From Paratrimastix pyriformis (Eukaryota > Preaxostyla > Paratrimastigidae): a stretch of 32,500 nt of DNA. Below, piece after piece: positions 20,088 to 29,716 of this stretch. Location: assembly GCA_027972325.1 (NCBI GenBank), contig JAPMOS010000216.1, positions 1 through 32,500 on the forward strand, in the 5' to 3' direction. The position numbers and the translations under genes were made by a program. Every line of letters starts with the position of its first letter. The stretch's first letter is position 1. Below the pieces are notes generated by a model. The model saw only the letters and a list, made by a program, of their open reading frames with translations, had not been told where the DNA came from and made no database searches.

Positions 20088-20258
20088 CGTCGGTCGACCA
20101 TCACCCAACCGGGCTTGATCCGATCGGCAAACCGCGTGATTTCCAGTTGGCCCACACCCGGGGCAACCTCAAACCAACGCGCAATCGGGTCCCCGAGTGA
20201 GTGGTGCATGGGTGGGGTCAGTCGGCAGGGTACCCTTCCCTATAGGGATGGGGTCGTT
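20088..20258 (+). repeat. 171-bp spacer unit 2 (interrupted at its end by LINE-1b)
   Basis: Complete unit. Its last 11 bases, ATGGGGTCGTT (20248-20258), are the left copy of the LINE-1b target-site duplication. Confidence 0.9.
20248..20258. repeat. Target-site duplication, left copy
   Basis: ATGGGGTCGTT, identical to 29535-29545. The intact unit-unit junction at 20077-20090 shows the empty-site sequence, confirming the duplication. Confidence 0.92.
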
Positions 20259-20279
20259 GTGTGTGTGTGTGTGTGTGTG
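20259..20279 (-). repeat. (AC)n 3' tail of LINE-1b
   Basis: A 21-base alternating GT run on the + strand directly follows the target-site duplication. On the element's sense strand it is an (AC)n tail, as in LINE-1a. Confidence 0.9.
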
Positions 20280-20285
20280 ATACTT

Positions 20286-20323
20286 CCCGGCTTGCGCCGA
20301 GTCCGGAATCGGGCCGAAGCCCG
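20286..20323 (-). other. Two conserved 3'-UTR hairpins of LINE-1b
   Basis: On the sense strand, 20310-20323 forms CGGGC-UUCG-GCCCG and 20286-20301 forms CUCGGC-GCAA-GCCGGG. Both are preserved in LINE-1a; the single loop difference keeps a GNRA loop. They lie 7-44 bases from the tail. Confidence 0.65.
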
Positions 20324-20441
20324 CGGGTGACATGATCCCCCAGGCCGCCTTCCCGCAGGACAAGTCCTGCAGAAAGAGCACCCCAGGGAGTTCATGGGTC
20401 GGCTACCGTCCCTCCAGGGGCGGTCTCCGCCGACTTCCGGA

Positions 20442-21120
20442 CTACAGCTCTTCTTTCATTCCTGCCTCGAATTTTTCGCACTTCTTCCTTTGCTGAATCG
20501 CTATGAGCATCGTTTTCCTGATTCCTGCCAGCTCGCTTCCCACCTCCTTTTGAGTGTCTTCATCCACAATTCCCATTTCCGCTGCCAGTCTACATGCATT
20601 CGCGTATTCCATCTTAACACCGCACTTCGCTCTCAACCTCCTCATCACCTTCGTCACCACCGCCTCCGATATCCCCCTCCAGTTGTAAAGCGCTTCCCCA
20701 TCTCTCGGGCGGCCCTCATAGTTTACCTGCACCATGCAACTCCCGGCCTCCTTCCTCAACATCGCCTCCAAAGCCCACAACGGGGCTGGATCCATCGGGA
20801 ATCTCTCCTAGCCCGCCCATTCTCGAACATCAGAATCCCCACATCAAACCGCGCCTTCCCCACCACTTTCCTCCCGGTGCGCCAGAAACTCGGCTCCCAA
20901 AAGGCAAACCCACCCTCCTGGATGATGAAAGCTCACGCATCTGAATGTCCCCTTGATCGCCAAGCTCACACCGTGCTTCGGCTCACTCCCCGGCTGGATT
21001 CTGTTCGCTTTCCCTTCCCCGTACGGCACAATAACAATGCATCTAAACGCTCTTTTCCCTCCTCTACCAATCGGACTCTCCGCCCACTCTCCAATTGCTC
21101 GGAAAAACCGATCCATCTCC
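20442..21120 (-). pseudogene. C-terminal domain of LINE-1b ORF2
   Basis: MDRFFRAIGEWAESPIGRGG with FRCIVIVPYGEGKANR (21116-21000) and the helical tail YANACRLAAEMGIVDED with KTMLIAIQQRKK (near 20600-20500) closely match LINE-1a. At about 21118 the sequence jumps from the end of RNase H directly into MDRFF, so the zinc-knuckle and NPxY parts present in LINE-1a are absent. Two frames are used. Function unknown; see the LINE-1a entry for the methyltransferase hypothesis. Confidence 0.6.
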
Positions 21121-21722
21121 GCTCGGCTCCATCTTTATGCTCCGTCCCGCAATCTTGTCTGCCAATCTGTTCCCCTCCGCATCCAGCGACGCACTAGTTT
21201 CCTGATGTCCCTTAACCCAGACCAGTCATCTCCACGATGCTCCTTCACAATCCGCTGCCCCTCCGCAGCAGTCCCTCCGCCTTCGATTCTATCAGATCCG
21301 TTGGTTTCCACCAACCCTTTATCAGTCCCTCAACCCACCCCTTTGCCACTTTACTGTCCGTTCTCACTTCCACATTCGCATCCTGTCCAATCCGAATAGC
21401 CTCCAGAATAGCCTCCAACTCCGCTTCATTGTTAGTCTGCCCCGACCCGAACACCTCCTCCCCGCTCTCACCGCCAGCGCCCCATTTTTAATCTCTCAAT
21501 CACCGCGAACGCCGCCCGTCTTTCCTTCCGGCTTCTTGTCGCACTCCCATCAGTATAAAACAACCTCCATTCCGCCTCTGGCTCCACCACTCTTACTTCC
21601 ACCTCATCACTCCGCCATCCTTTCCACAATACCTCGTCCCACTCACCAGCCCTCGCCCTCCCATCTTGTTCCCCCTCCCTCCACCTGCCCTTCCGCCCTC
21701 CTCTTCTTCTCGCTCGCCTCAA
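21121..21722 (-). pseudogene. RNase H domain of LINE-1b
   Basis: All RNase HI landmarks are readable: LFYTDGSATRSRKERRAAF, QTNNEAELEAILEAIR, VRTDSKVAKGWVEGL, and at about 21222-21150 WVKGHQETSASLDAEGNRLA followed by DKIAG. The histidine of GHQE is present here, unlike LINE-1a. The pieces lie in more than one frame. It sits directly after the RT, as in I/R1/Tad1-like LINEs. Confidence 0.88.
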
Positions 21723-22195
21723 TCTGCATCCGACCCCCCTCCCTTTCTTTCCTCCCTTCCTTCCCCTCCCATTTCCTTCCCCTTTCCTGTTTCACCACTG
21801 CCTTCCCCTTATTCCTTGCCTTCACCCTTCCTCCTTTTCCTTCCTCCACTCCGCCTCTTCCGCCTCTCCGCCTCCGCCGACTCCTCCTCCCGAATCCGCC
21901 TCGCCAATTGCAGATAGTCCGGACTCACCCTGTTACCATACAGACACACCCGCTTTTGATCGTCTCCACATACTGCGGCATCACCCCTTTCCAATGAAAT
22001 CTTCCCCTATGATGAGGTCCGCCACACTCCGAATCTTCCTTTTCATGAGGGTCTGTCTGTGCTTCTTTGTTATCTTGCAGGGCTCCGCCATCTCTTCCAG
22101 TGTCGTCGGCATGCCGTACTTCACTTCCTCCTTCAGTTTCTCACCGTCCCTCAGGATCGCCATGTCTCTCCTGTGCATCACCTGCAACGCCCCAA

Positions 22196-23620
22196 TCACC
22201 ACCCCGGCATCTTCTCCTGCCCGTGCATCTTCACCCACTTCCCTGCATCATCCAACAGCGGCTCACGCGTCGTCCACAATTTCTGCAGCAGCACGATCTC
22301 CTCCCTCAGCACCACTCCACACCCCTGCTCGTCCGCCATCCTCCCCAGAATTTGTGTCATCACCATCATATCATGGACATCAATCGGGTCCTTCAGCCCC
22401 ATACCCCTTCCTCCTCCGGAAAGAACAGCACCTCTGCCGGGTCGCATTTCCCAATACAACCTCCGATTTCCCTGAACACCCTCGCATATCTCTGCTTCAG
22501 TGTTTCCAAGTCCCTTGTCGGCATTGGGCACTGCCTCGCCGTGTATTGTAGGCAAGTCGAGACACACTCATTAATCATTTGCACCATCAACCTCGGAGGG
22601 ACCTTCTTGTCCATGAGCCTGTGCAGTCGCCCACACATTTTCTGGATCACCTTCTCCGTGTTGACCTTCATGTTCATCTCCTCATCTATCCATATCCCAA
22701 GATACCGAATTGCTCCACCCTTTTGCTGCACTCTGATCTTCCGACCCTCTCCCAGATCCAAGTCCGTCTTCCCCTTCACCCCGCCACACAGGTAGTCACA
22801 CTTGCTCCACGACAGCTCCATACCAGCCTCTTCCACTTTCCGCCTTACCGTATTCACCAAGCGGACCATCTGTTCCCTTGTTCTCGTCACCAACATAATA
22901 TCGTCCGCAAATGCCAACACCTTTACCTTCCTGCCGCTATCCAGAATATAGCCCCCTCCTGTCGTCTCACCTCCGCCAAGACTCCCTCCATGAAGGAGAT
23001 AAACAGCAGGCAGGACAACGGGTCCCCTTGACTAATTCCTCTCTCAATGTCATAGCTATCCGTCAACCCGTACCCCGTGATCACCCGCGCCTTTCTCCCC
23101 TCATACAAGCTGTCCACATACCTGACAAATTCCTCTTCCACCCCATCCTTCTCAACCCCTTCTGAGCGCCTCCATGTCAACTGTATCATAGGCCTTTCTT
23201 ATATCTAGCGCGCACATGTGGAACTCCTTACCTCCCATAATCTTCGAGTCCGTCAACACCCCAAAATCTCGGCAATAGGCGTCTCAATCCTCCGATCCCT
23301 CAGGAAACCAAACTGCTCCGCCCCGAATACCCCTTTTCAACGCACCAGTCTTGAAATCTCGAGGCAATCACTACCTGCAGTCCTTTCAAAAAACCTGTAT
23401 TAAAGTTATAGGCCTTCTACCGGCCGGATCCCCGGATGCTCCGTCTGCGATTTGGTTGCCATATAGACCGAGCTAAGTTTCAGCTCCTCAGGAACCTCAG
23501 ACTTCTCCAACATCTCGTTGTATCGCCTCCCCAACCACTCCTTAATTTCGTCCTGACAAGCATGGACCATCTCCGCCGTCACTCCATCCGGGCCAGCCGC
23601 TTTCCCGTCCGGCAACGCCC
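22196..23620 (-). pseudogene. Reverse transcriptase of LINE-1b
   Basis: DGKAAGPDGVTAEMVHA (23612 onward) opens the RT. ERGISQGDPLSCLLFISF near 23045-22990 is a complete motif B. LAFADDIMLVTRTREQM near 22920-22870 carries the catalytic DD. Next are LSWSKCDYLCGG, GGAIRYLGIWIDEEMNM and the thumb CLQYTARQCPMPTRDLE. An unbroken 175-residue frame covers 22393-22920. Frame changes separate it from the parts before and after. It would copy the element RNA at a nick made by the neighbouring endonuclease. Confidence 0.9.
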
Positions 23621-23853
23621 CAGTATTGTCTGGATATCATGCGTCGTCAGAGGGGCCATAATTACCCTTCCACCCACGCCTCCCGTTACCTCCTTCAGTC
23701 TTTGCCCCCGTCCCGCAACGGCAGCTTCCTTTTGCAAGCCCCGCCATGAATCCCCACCATCCCCTCTTAACCTCCGCCGGGTCCGACACCACCCTGTCCA
23801 TCTTCCCTCCGCATTTCGAGTCACGTAGGTTGTAATTGGCGCCGCGCCATCCG

Positions 23854-25026
23854 TCATGATACCCTTATAGATACGCTTGCGCTTTCCTCCAATGCCCTAT
23901 CTCTCTTACCATAATGCACCGACCTCATCTTCGCCAACTGTTTCAACATCTCCTTCCTCTTACTCAAGTCCTCCTCCGCCAGCGCTCTCCTCCTCAATTT
24001 CTTTATCCTGAAAGGCTCAAAATCTCGATCCGTATTCATCACATCCCTATAGCCGAAAACGCAGCCAGCTGTTACCCGAAGAAACTCACTCATCTGTTCA
24101 AATGATGGCTCCTCCCCCTTCACAGCTGCCTCTCGCAACATTTGCGCAACCTTCCCACGGTACTTTCCCATTTTCCCAACCATAACATCATACTCCTCCT
24201 TCTTCTTGTCCCGCAACAGTGCCTCCACCTCCGTCCGGGAAGGGCAGATGGCCACCTTCCTCCGAGCCATTTTCACCGCAGAAGGCGCCATGTTTCGGAG
24301 ATCCGTTACAATCATGTGGTGATCCGTGACCGCCTGCCACTGAATCTCATCATTCCGCCAAACAAACAAATTGTCCAGCACCCTCCCCATTGTCCCCTGC
24401 GTCGACAGACACAAATCCAACCGGGCCCTCCCCTTCCCTTCATGCTCTTCCTCTTTCGCCACCGTCCCACCCTTCCGGCTCCGGATAAAAGTTATCTCCC
24501 CCGCCTTCCCAACCATCTTCGCCACATCATACAATCCCAGTTTCTCTTGCTCCCCTCCTTCCTTAGCCCATCCGTTCGCATCTGTGTACACCACGACTCC
24601 TCTCCCATCCGACGCCCCCGCCACACACTCCTCCAACCGCTCCAAGATCACACTCCTTACCCTCACGTTCGCCTCTCCGTCTCCAGTAGGAAAATACATG
24701 TTGATGAGTCTCATCTGATTCTTCCCCTCCGTCCAGTCCATAAACATGAGATAACCAGGAATCACCTCCGTAATCTTTCGCACTGCCACTTGCAATGTTT
24801 TTCTATACCCAATCATCACCCCCTCTCGGGTGCCTCTTAACAGACTCCTCCGCCACAGAGCTCCTCCAGCACCACCCCTTCATCCATTTTTCCTGCAAAA
24901 CTCCTTGTTGTCCCTCGTTCCTTTCGTCTCCTGCAAGAGCGCTATGTCCGTTCGACCCACCTTTAGCAAATCTTCTACATTTTTCTTTTCCATTCCGAGC
25001 CCACATTCCATCCGACCACCCTCACC
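23854..25026 (-). pseudogene. APE-type endonuclease and linker of LINE-1b
   Basis: RVVGWNVGSEWKRK near 25026-24980 and IALLQETKGTRDN near 24940-24900 form the N-terminal half in other frames. An unbroken 321-residue frame (24819-23854) then gives MMIGYRKTLQVAVRKI, VVVYTDANGWAKEGG, RARLDLCLSTQGTMGRVLDN and the catalytic AVTDHHMIVTDL near 24330-24295, followed by a basic linker toward the RT. These are the APE endonuclease motifs in order. It nicks the target, consistent with the 11-bp target-site duplication seen around this copy. Confidence 0.88.
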
Positions 25027-25211
25027 CGATCCTCCTCTTTCCCCGGCAGCCCCGCCCTCAAGTTAGCCTCCTTTTTTCGCAGCACCACTTTTCCACCCCA
25101 CAAAATTCTTCCGCCTCCGCCTTCTCATCATACACCCGCTCAATATCCAGCATTTTCGCTTTTGCCTCTTCTTCCTCTGCGCATCCCTTTTCCCCTTCCT
25201 TCTCCGCGCCT

Positions 25212-26600
25212 TCACTCCCTTCCCCTCCCCCGCAGGCACCCTGACTTCCGGGTAACTATCCCCCACTGCAGATAGGCTTCCCACACCCACCCCATGCACT
25301 GCTCCGCCCCGGCCCATCCCCGCTCCCCAGCCTTCCACCTCCCATCTGCATCTTCACACCTCCGAACGCCGGACCCAGGGCCGACTTCCTCATCTTCGAA
25401 GCCTTTTCCTGCCTCCACCAGGAACACATCTCCATGACCTGCTTCCTCTTCCCCAACTTCTCCGACCCTGCTGTCATTAAACCTCCACCATTGGTCTCCA
25501 ATCTTTTGACCGCCACCCAGTGTCGCCCACCCCCCTTCTCCCGCCACCGCTACCATGTGGTACACCTTACCGCCCACTTCCACCACATCCGGCTGGACCC
25601 TCCATTGCCTCTTATCAACCATCCCTTCCCTACCCCGCGTCACTTGGACGACCATAACACCCTCTGTTCCCACCACCCGCTCCTCCCTCGCATGCCAACG
25701 ATCCACCCCACACCCAGGGCACCTTTTCGTATCCTCTGATTTGAAAGGATCACCCTTCCCACAGCGTCACTCATTTTCTCCAGATCCCGCTCCAATCTCA
25801 CCGTTAGATCGCTTCTCTCTCTCTCCGTTCCGCTGCTCATAAGCTCACACTCCTGACATGTGTCCTCTACTTCCACAGTTACCTTTGCCGCGATCCCAGA
25901 CCTCCGCAACAATTCAACGAGGGCCTCCTCCGCTTCCCCATCCTGCCCTTCGTCCAAACCCCTGGTTCCCTCCCTCCACACCCCATCTTCCCACTCCGGG
26001 GTCCCATGACCTCCCCGCAATATCTCGTACAACTCCCCCACCCCCCCAGCCGCCTCAACCACCTGGAGGGCCGTGCTGATCCAGCACCGGTGGCCAGTGA
26101 CATTAACTATTCCTCTATACATTCCGCCCCCATTACCATCCTCCAGCTCTCCATCACCCTCCCCCACTCCATTTCCACCTCCATAGCAATCCTGCTCCCC
26201 ACCGCCTCCAATCTTTTTACCGATGTCATCGTCATTACAATAAAACTCAACCAACCCAACCAGCTTTTTCAAAAATTCAGCCAAGTCAATGTCAGCCCAC
26301 CCCCTTTTCCACCCCTCCTTCATCCCCACCCATCTCTTTAATCGGTCAACAATAAAATTCCAATTGGCCTGGCATGCTAGACCTTCCAAGTCCCCCCAAG
26401 CGTACATTATCACTCGCATCCATGATATCCGAGCCAGTCTCCCTTTCCAAACCTCCCTGTCCCAAGAGCACTGCCGAAACTCAAAGGAGTCTACAAGGCA
26501 AACAGCAACAAGGAAAACATTCGCACAGACCGTAAGCAAAAAGGAAGCCAGCCCCAGCCACCTGAGCCAAAGTAGTATGCCCCCGATGTCGCCAGCCTGT
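25212..26600 (-). pseudogene. USP-like deubiquitinase domain of LINE-1b
   Basis: In the frame 27508-25640, VNVTGHRCWISTALQVVEAA carries the Cys box (Cys codon 26086-26084). About 75 residues on is TCQECELMS, followed by a long helix. In the frame 25706-25212 come VDRWHAREE (after a second CPxCG, as in LINE-1a), WRVQPDVVEVGGKVYHM, and QWWRFNDSRVGEVGEEE with GDVFLVEAG. GRHWVAVKR (His box) is readable between them in a third frame, beside a G-run. The order Cys box, two cysteine pairs, Y-x-M/L-x-A, GRHW, W-x-F-D/N-D-S follows the USP (peptidase C19) fold. A hydrophobic helix, WLGLASFLLTVCANVFLVAV, precedes the domain near 26560-26490. Ubiquitin cleavage is inferred only. Confidence 0.68.
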
Positions 26601-27508
26601 GACGCATTCCCATCCCCGGCATGGTCCTCCATCCCACCATCAAGGTTTTCCCCAAAGTCGGGGTTCTCCTCTGCTCCTTCCCTCATGAGGTTGTCCCCTT
26701 CAGCGGGGTTTTCCTCCTTCTTGAGGTTGTCCCCTTCAGCGGGGTTTTCCTCCTTCTTGAGGTTGTCCCCTTCAGCGGGGTTTTCCTCCTTCTTGAGGTT
26801 GTCCCCCTTGGGGTTTTCCTCCTCCGTGTCCGTCCCCCACCCAGCCGATGGCGCCCAGCGATGCCCCTTGAGGTTGTCCCCGACGGCGGGGTTTTCCTCC
26901 TTCTTGAGGTTGTCCCCGACGGCGGGGTTTTCCTCCTTCTTGAGGTTGTCCCCGACGGCGGGGTTTTCCTCCTTCTTGAGGTTGTCCCCTACGGCGGGGT
27001 TTTCCTCCTTCTTGAGGTTGTCCCCATCGGGGTTTTCCTCGTACCACTCGGTGAGGTTTGCCTGCCACATTTTAGCCAGGTTGTCCTCGACCCTCTCTCT
27101 GGCCACCCCAGGGGTAACGATCCCTAGGGCATCCCGCCGACGTAGCACAGCGGCCCCCTCCTCTCCAGCACCCGCAGGAACCGCTGCGGGTGTTAAGGGG
27201 GTCCTGGTTTGACCGTTGACCCCTTGACCGGCCCTAGCGTCACCACCAGTCCTACCGAGATCATCGATCTCAGAAAATGAGTAAACTGTAATAAATGAAA
27301 ACTTACACAGACCTTCAGACGTCGTCCAAAGTTGCCCATTCCTTCGGAGGTTTTGTGCAGATGCAGGCATTGGAGCTCCCATCTGCTCAGTCCAGTATTG
27401 GAATTGGATGACTGAAAAAAGGTACACACAGACCAACCCCATTCCAGGAAAGCTCAAAACAATAACCAGACTGCCCTTGACCAGCCTTAACAGAATCAGC
27501 GGCCACAT
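26601..27508 (-). pseudogene. ORF2 N-terminal region of LINE-1b with peptide repeats
   Basis: The start codon at 27508 gives MWPLILLRLVKGSLVIVLSF and a further hydrophobic run (GMGLVCVYLFSVIQF), a signal-anchor-like N-terminus. A Gly/Ala/Arg-rich segment leads into about ten copies of a 12-residue unit of the type EENPAVGDNLKK. The frame stays open through the repeats into the USP-like domain. LINE-1a has no counterpart of the repeats. I do not recognise the N-terminal part. Confidence 0.6.
26640..27060. repeat. 36-bp coding minisatellite in LINE-1b
   Basis: About ten units of 33-36 bp, based on GAGGTTGTCCCC and GGGGTTTTCCTCC blocks. Two subtypes form separate groups (CCCTTCAGCG left, CCGACGGCG right), split by a unique stretch at about 26818-26870. 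Unit length stays a multiple of three, so the tract is coding-compatible. Confidence 0.88.
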
Positions 27509-28400
27509 TCCTAAAAGTTTCTAAAGATGACAAAAAAGAATACCGGAAAGACAGACTCTCTCCCAAAGAACGTGCCGCATCAGCAACATCCCAGAGAAGG
27601 ATCTTCCATCTGACCAGACGGTCAGACAGGCATCTCAGGGGGCCAGATATCTGAAATTCTAAGGATGAGCCGCTGCCAGACGTCCCAACAACCAACAAAC
27701 CGGTAGTTATTTCCGACACCAGACAGGGCCCACCTCCGAGGCAAAGCACTCTGTCCAGCCGGGAGACTATGATCAAAGCATGATTAGAAACTCTCCACCC
27801 ATCTTCCTCCATCCACAGACCAACGAGACATCGGCTAGACATACCACACCAACCTGAGGGCAGCCGCCACCCAATGCAGCCACCACACCAAGCCGGCACA
27901 CCATCCAACCACAGTTGGAAAGTAGGGGCGCTCAGCCCACCAGAAAACGCGGGAGAAAACAGCCATCCCAACCCCCGCCAACCCTCCTGATCCCATCTCT
28001 CTCCCGTCCACCACCGGCCCCTTCGCCCCTTCCAGAGGTCTTCCCCTTCTCCGTACCAGCATTCCCAGTTCTCATTACCAGTCTTTATCCAACCCAGACG
28101 ACCACGCTTCTCGCCCCTCTCTTTTTTGATCAACAAGGCCAATTCCATTTACCCTACCGTGGACCCAATTCTCTTCGACCACCGTCTGCGTCCAAAAGCA
28201 CCATACACATATCACTTCCTGTCTTTGCACTACCTTCTCCAGTTTTACCCCCACTCCACCTTCTTTTTCCTTCATTCGATTGCTCCCCCCCGCCAACCAC
28301 TCTCCTCCCCACGCCATTCCAATAGAAGGCTGTTTCTTTCCACACGCATGTCCCAGGAGCAAGAGCGTAAGAGGGTGGAAGAGAAACACAGCCCCAACCT
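27509..28400. other. Region between ORF1 and ORF2 of LINE-1b
   Basis: This lies between the ORF1 stop (28401) and the ORF2 start (27508). Open frames are present on the minus strand but show no recognisable motif and no clear match to the same interval of LINE-1a. Confidence 0.4.
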
Positions 28401-29463
28401 TTACTTGAACTTCTTCCCCGCATTCACCCCCACCGACACCTTCACCACACGCGGACGCGACTCCCGCTTCAAAGCGTCGATGGCCTCCCTCTGCTCCGGG
28501 GTTGCCATGACACAAAACGTCCCGTCCCACCGCCCACTTGACCACGCCACTTCTGATCTCCAAATATCGGAGACCTCTACCACAATGTGGTGGTTCTTGA
28601 GGTACTCCTGCATCTGCTGCGGCCACTCGACACCGGCCGCACGAATAAAGGCCAAACGATGGTCCGCCCGGAGAGGCCGATCCTCCCCGGAGCGATCTGT
28701 ACTATGCGCTTGCCCCGGAAGATCTCCGGGATGTGGGGCTGTCCCACCGAGCATGTCACAGACACACGCCATGCACCCGGCTGGCGAGCAGGCTTGACCC
28801 AAACTACCGGGGTGGCGATCAATAAGTCAGCGATTGCGAACAGACACTGCGCACTCGGGTTCGCTTCACGCAACCATTGGCGAACCTCCTCTTCTTTAGC
28901 TTCCAGGGGCAAACCACCCAGATGAGCCCTCATTGTAACAAAGGTCACAGCTGAGGCCGGCCGCTCACATTCACTTCCCAGATCAGTCAGGACGGCCTGA
29001 TTCCGACTTGCAAAAGCTCCAAGAATCTCCGCGGCATCGGGTCTCAGACACGTCACGCCAAAGTTCCTTCTTCCAGGCCTTGTTGAACACGGGCCTCGCC
29101 AAGGATCTCACGAAGCTGGCATTCAAGTTCGTACCAGCTAAATTGCACAGCACTTGGCTCAAATTTAATAGCAAATCTCATTGTCTCAGCCTGTAATTCA
29201 CAGAAGGCAATTGACAAACAAAGACCCAAGATGAGCCCAACAAACATCCTTGATAGGCGGACTTTCGGTAGGAAAGCCACTATCCAATTAACACAGACCA
29301 TAACTTTTTCCTTCTTTTCACCCTGCTCCTCGGCCTGGCTCTTTTCGGCCACTCTTTTTTTACCAGCCGCCTCCATTCTTTGGCGATTGGCTTCAGCCTC
29401 AACACTTTCCAGCGTCAGAGGAACCGCACCAGCATCTTCAACAGAATGAGTTTCAGAAGACAT
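28401..29463 (-). pseudogene. ORF1 protein of LINE-1b (unknown family)
   Basis: The start codon at 29463 lies 71 bases inside the element. MSSETHSVEDAG is followed by a charged helix (EAEANRQRMEAAGKKRVAEK) and a hydrophobic helix (MFVGLILGLCLSIAFCEL), then FSWYELECQLREILGEA. After one frame change comes LPLEAKEEEVRQWLREANP and IPEIFRGKRIVQIAPGRIG. After another come RLAFIRAAGVEWPQQMQEY and GRWDGTFCVMATPEQREAID, ending with a Lys-rich tail and a stop at 28401. The length is about 354 residues over three frames. It is colinear with LINE-1a ORF1 but strongly diverged. No standard LINE ORF1 domain is visible. The VRQW and FIR...MQEY blocks could be paired small domains, which I cannot name. Confidence 0.6.
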
Positions 29464-29534
29464 CGTCAATTGGCCAATAGAAAAGGCGAAGATCCCAAAT
29501 TCAAACACTTTCCAGGTCGGTAGGACCGGGGGGC
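29464..29534 (-). other. 5' UTR of LINE-1b
   Basis: 71 bases between the right target-site duplication and the ORF1 start. A full-length 5' end is inferred because ORF1 begins intact just inside the boundary. An internal promoter would have to lie here or in ORF1. Confidence 0.55.
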
Positions 29535-29545
29535 ATGGGGTCGTT
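29535..29545. repeat. Target-site duplication, right copy
   Basis: ATGGGGTCGTT, identical to 20248-20258, and followed directly by the next 171-bp unit. Confidence 0.92.
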
Positions 29546-29716
29546 CGTCGGTCGACCATCACCCAACCGGGCTTGATCCGATCGGCAAACCGCGTGATTT
29601 CCAGTTGGCCCACACCCGGGGCAACCTCAAACCAACGCGCAATCGGGTCCCCGAGTGAGTGGTGCATGGGTGGGGTCAGTCAGCAGGGTACCCTTCCCTA
29701 TAGGGATGGGGTCGTT
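29546..29716 (+). repeat. 171-bp spacer unit 3
   Basis: One base differs from units 1 and 2 (GTCAGTCAGC in place of GTCAGTCGGC). The start of a fourth unit, CGTCGGTCGACC, follows at 29717 and then diverges. Confidence 0.92.

Larger units (their letters stand above)
18814..20258 (+). repeat. Spacer tandem array, units of 171-183 bp
   Basis: Units start at CGTCGGYCG: 18814, 18997, 19176, 19355, 19534, (one decayed unit near 19713), 19917 and 20088. Spacing is 183, 179, 179, 179, then 171. Shared words inside units include GAAACCGCGTGAATTCCAG and TGGGGCTACT, and CCCTATAG near the unit end. The left units are strongly diverged, while 19917 and 20088 are identical. This is the usual look of IGS subrepeats, homogenised in part of the array. 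The array continues after the LINE insertion at 29546. Confidence 0.8.
20259..29534 (-). mobile_element. LINE-1b: 9276-bp APE-type LINE with USP-like domain
   Basis: The limits are exact: an (AC)n tail abuts the left target-site duplication and the 5' end abuts the right one. Removing it and one duplication restores the 171-bp array. Down the minus strand: a 71-bp 5' UTR, ORF1 (start 29463), a gap, and an ORF2 region with a membrane-like N-terminus, an EENPAVGDNLKK repeat tract, a USP-like domain, APE endonuclease, RT, RNase H and a C-terminal domain, then a 3' UTR of about 180 bp. Relative to LINE-1a about 0.9 kb is missing between RNase H and the C-terminal part. Several frameshifts make it inactive. 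It lies antisense to the rRNA genes. Confidence 0.93.

Noticed and set aside
19917-20258. Possible CRISPR array or alpha-satellite-like centromere repeat (171-bp unit)
   Set aside because: Units are contiguous with no spacers. The 171-bp length matching primate alpha satellite is coincidence; the sequence and the rDNA setting are different.
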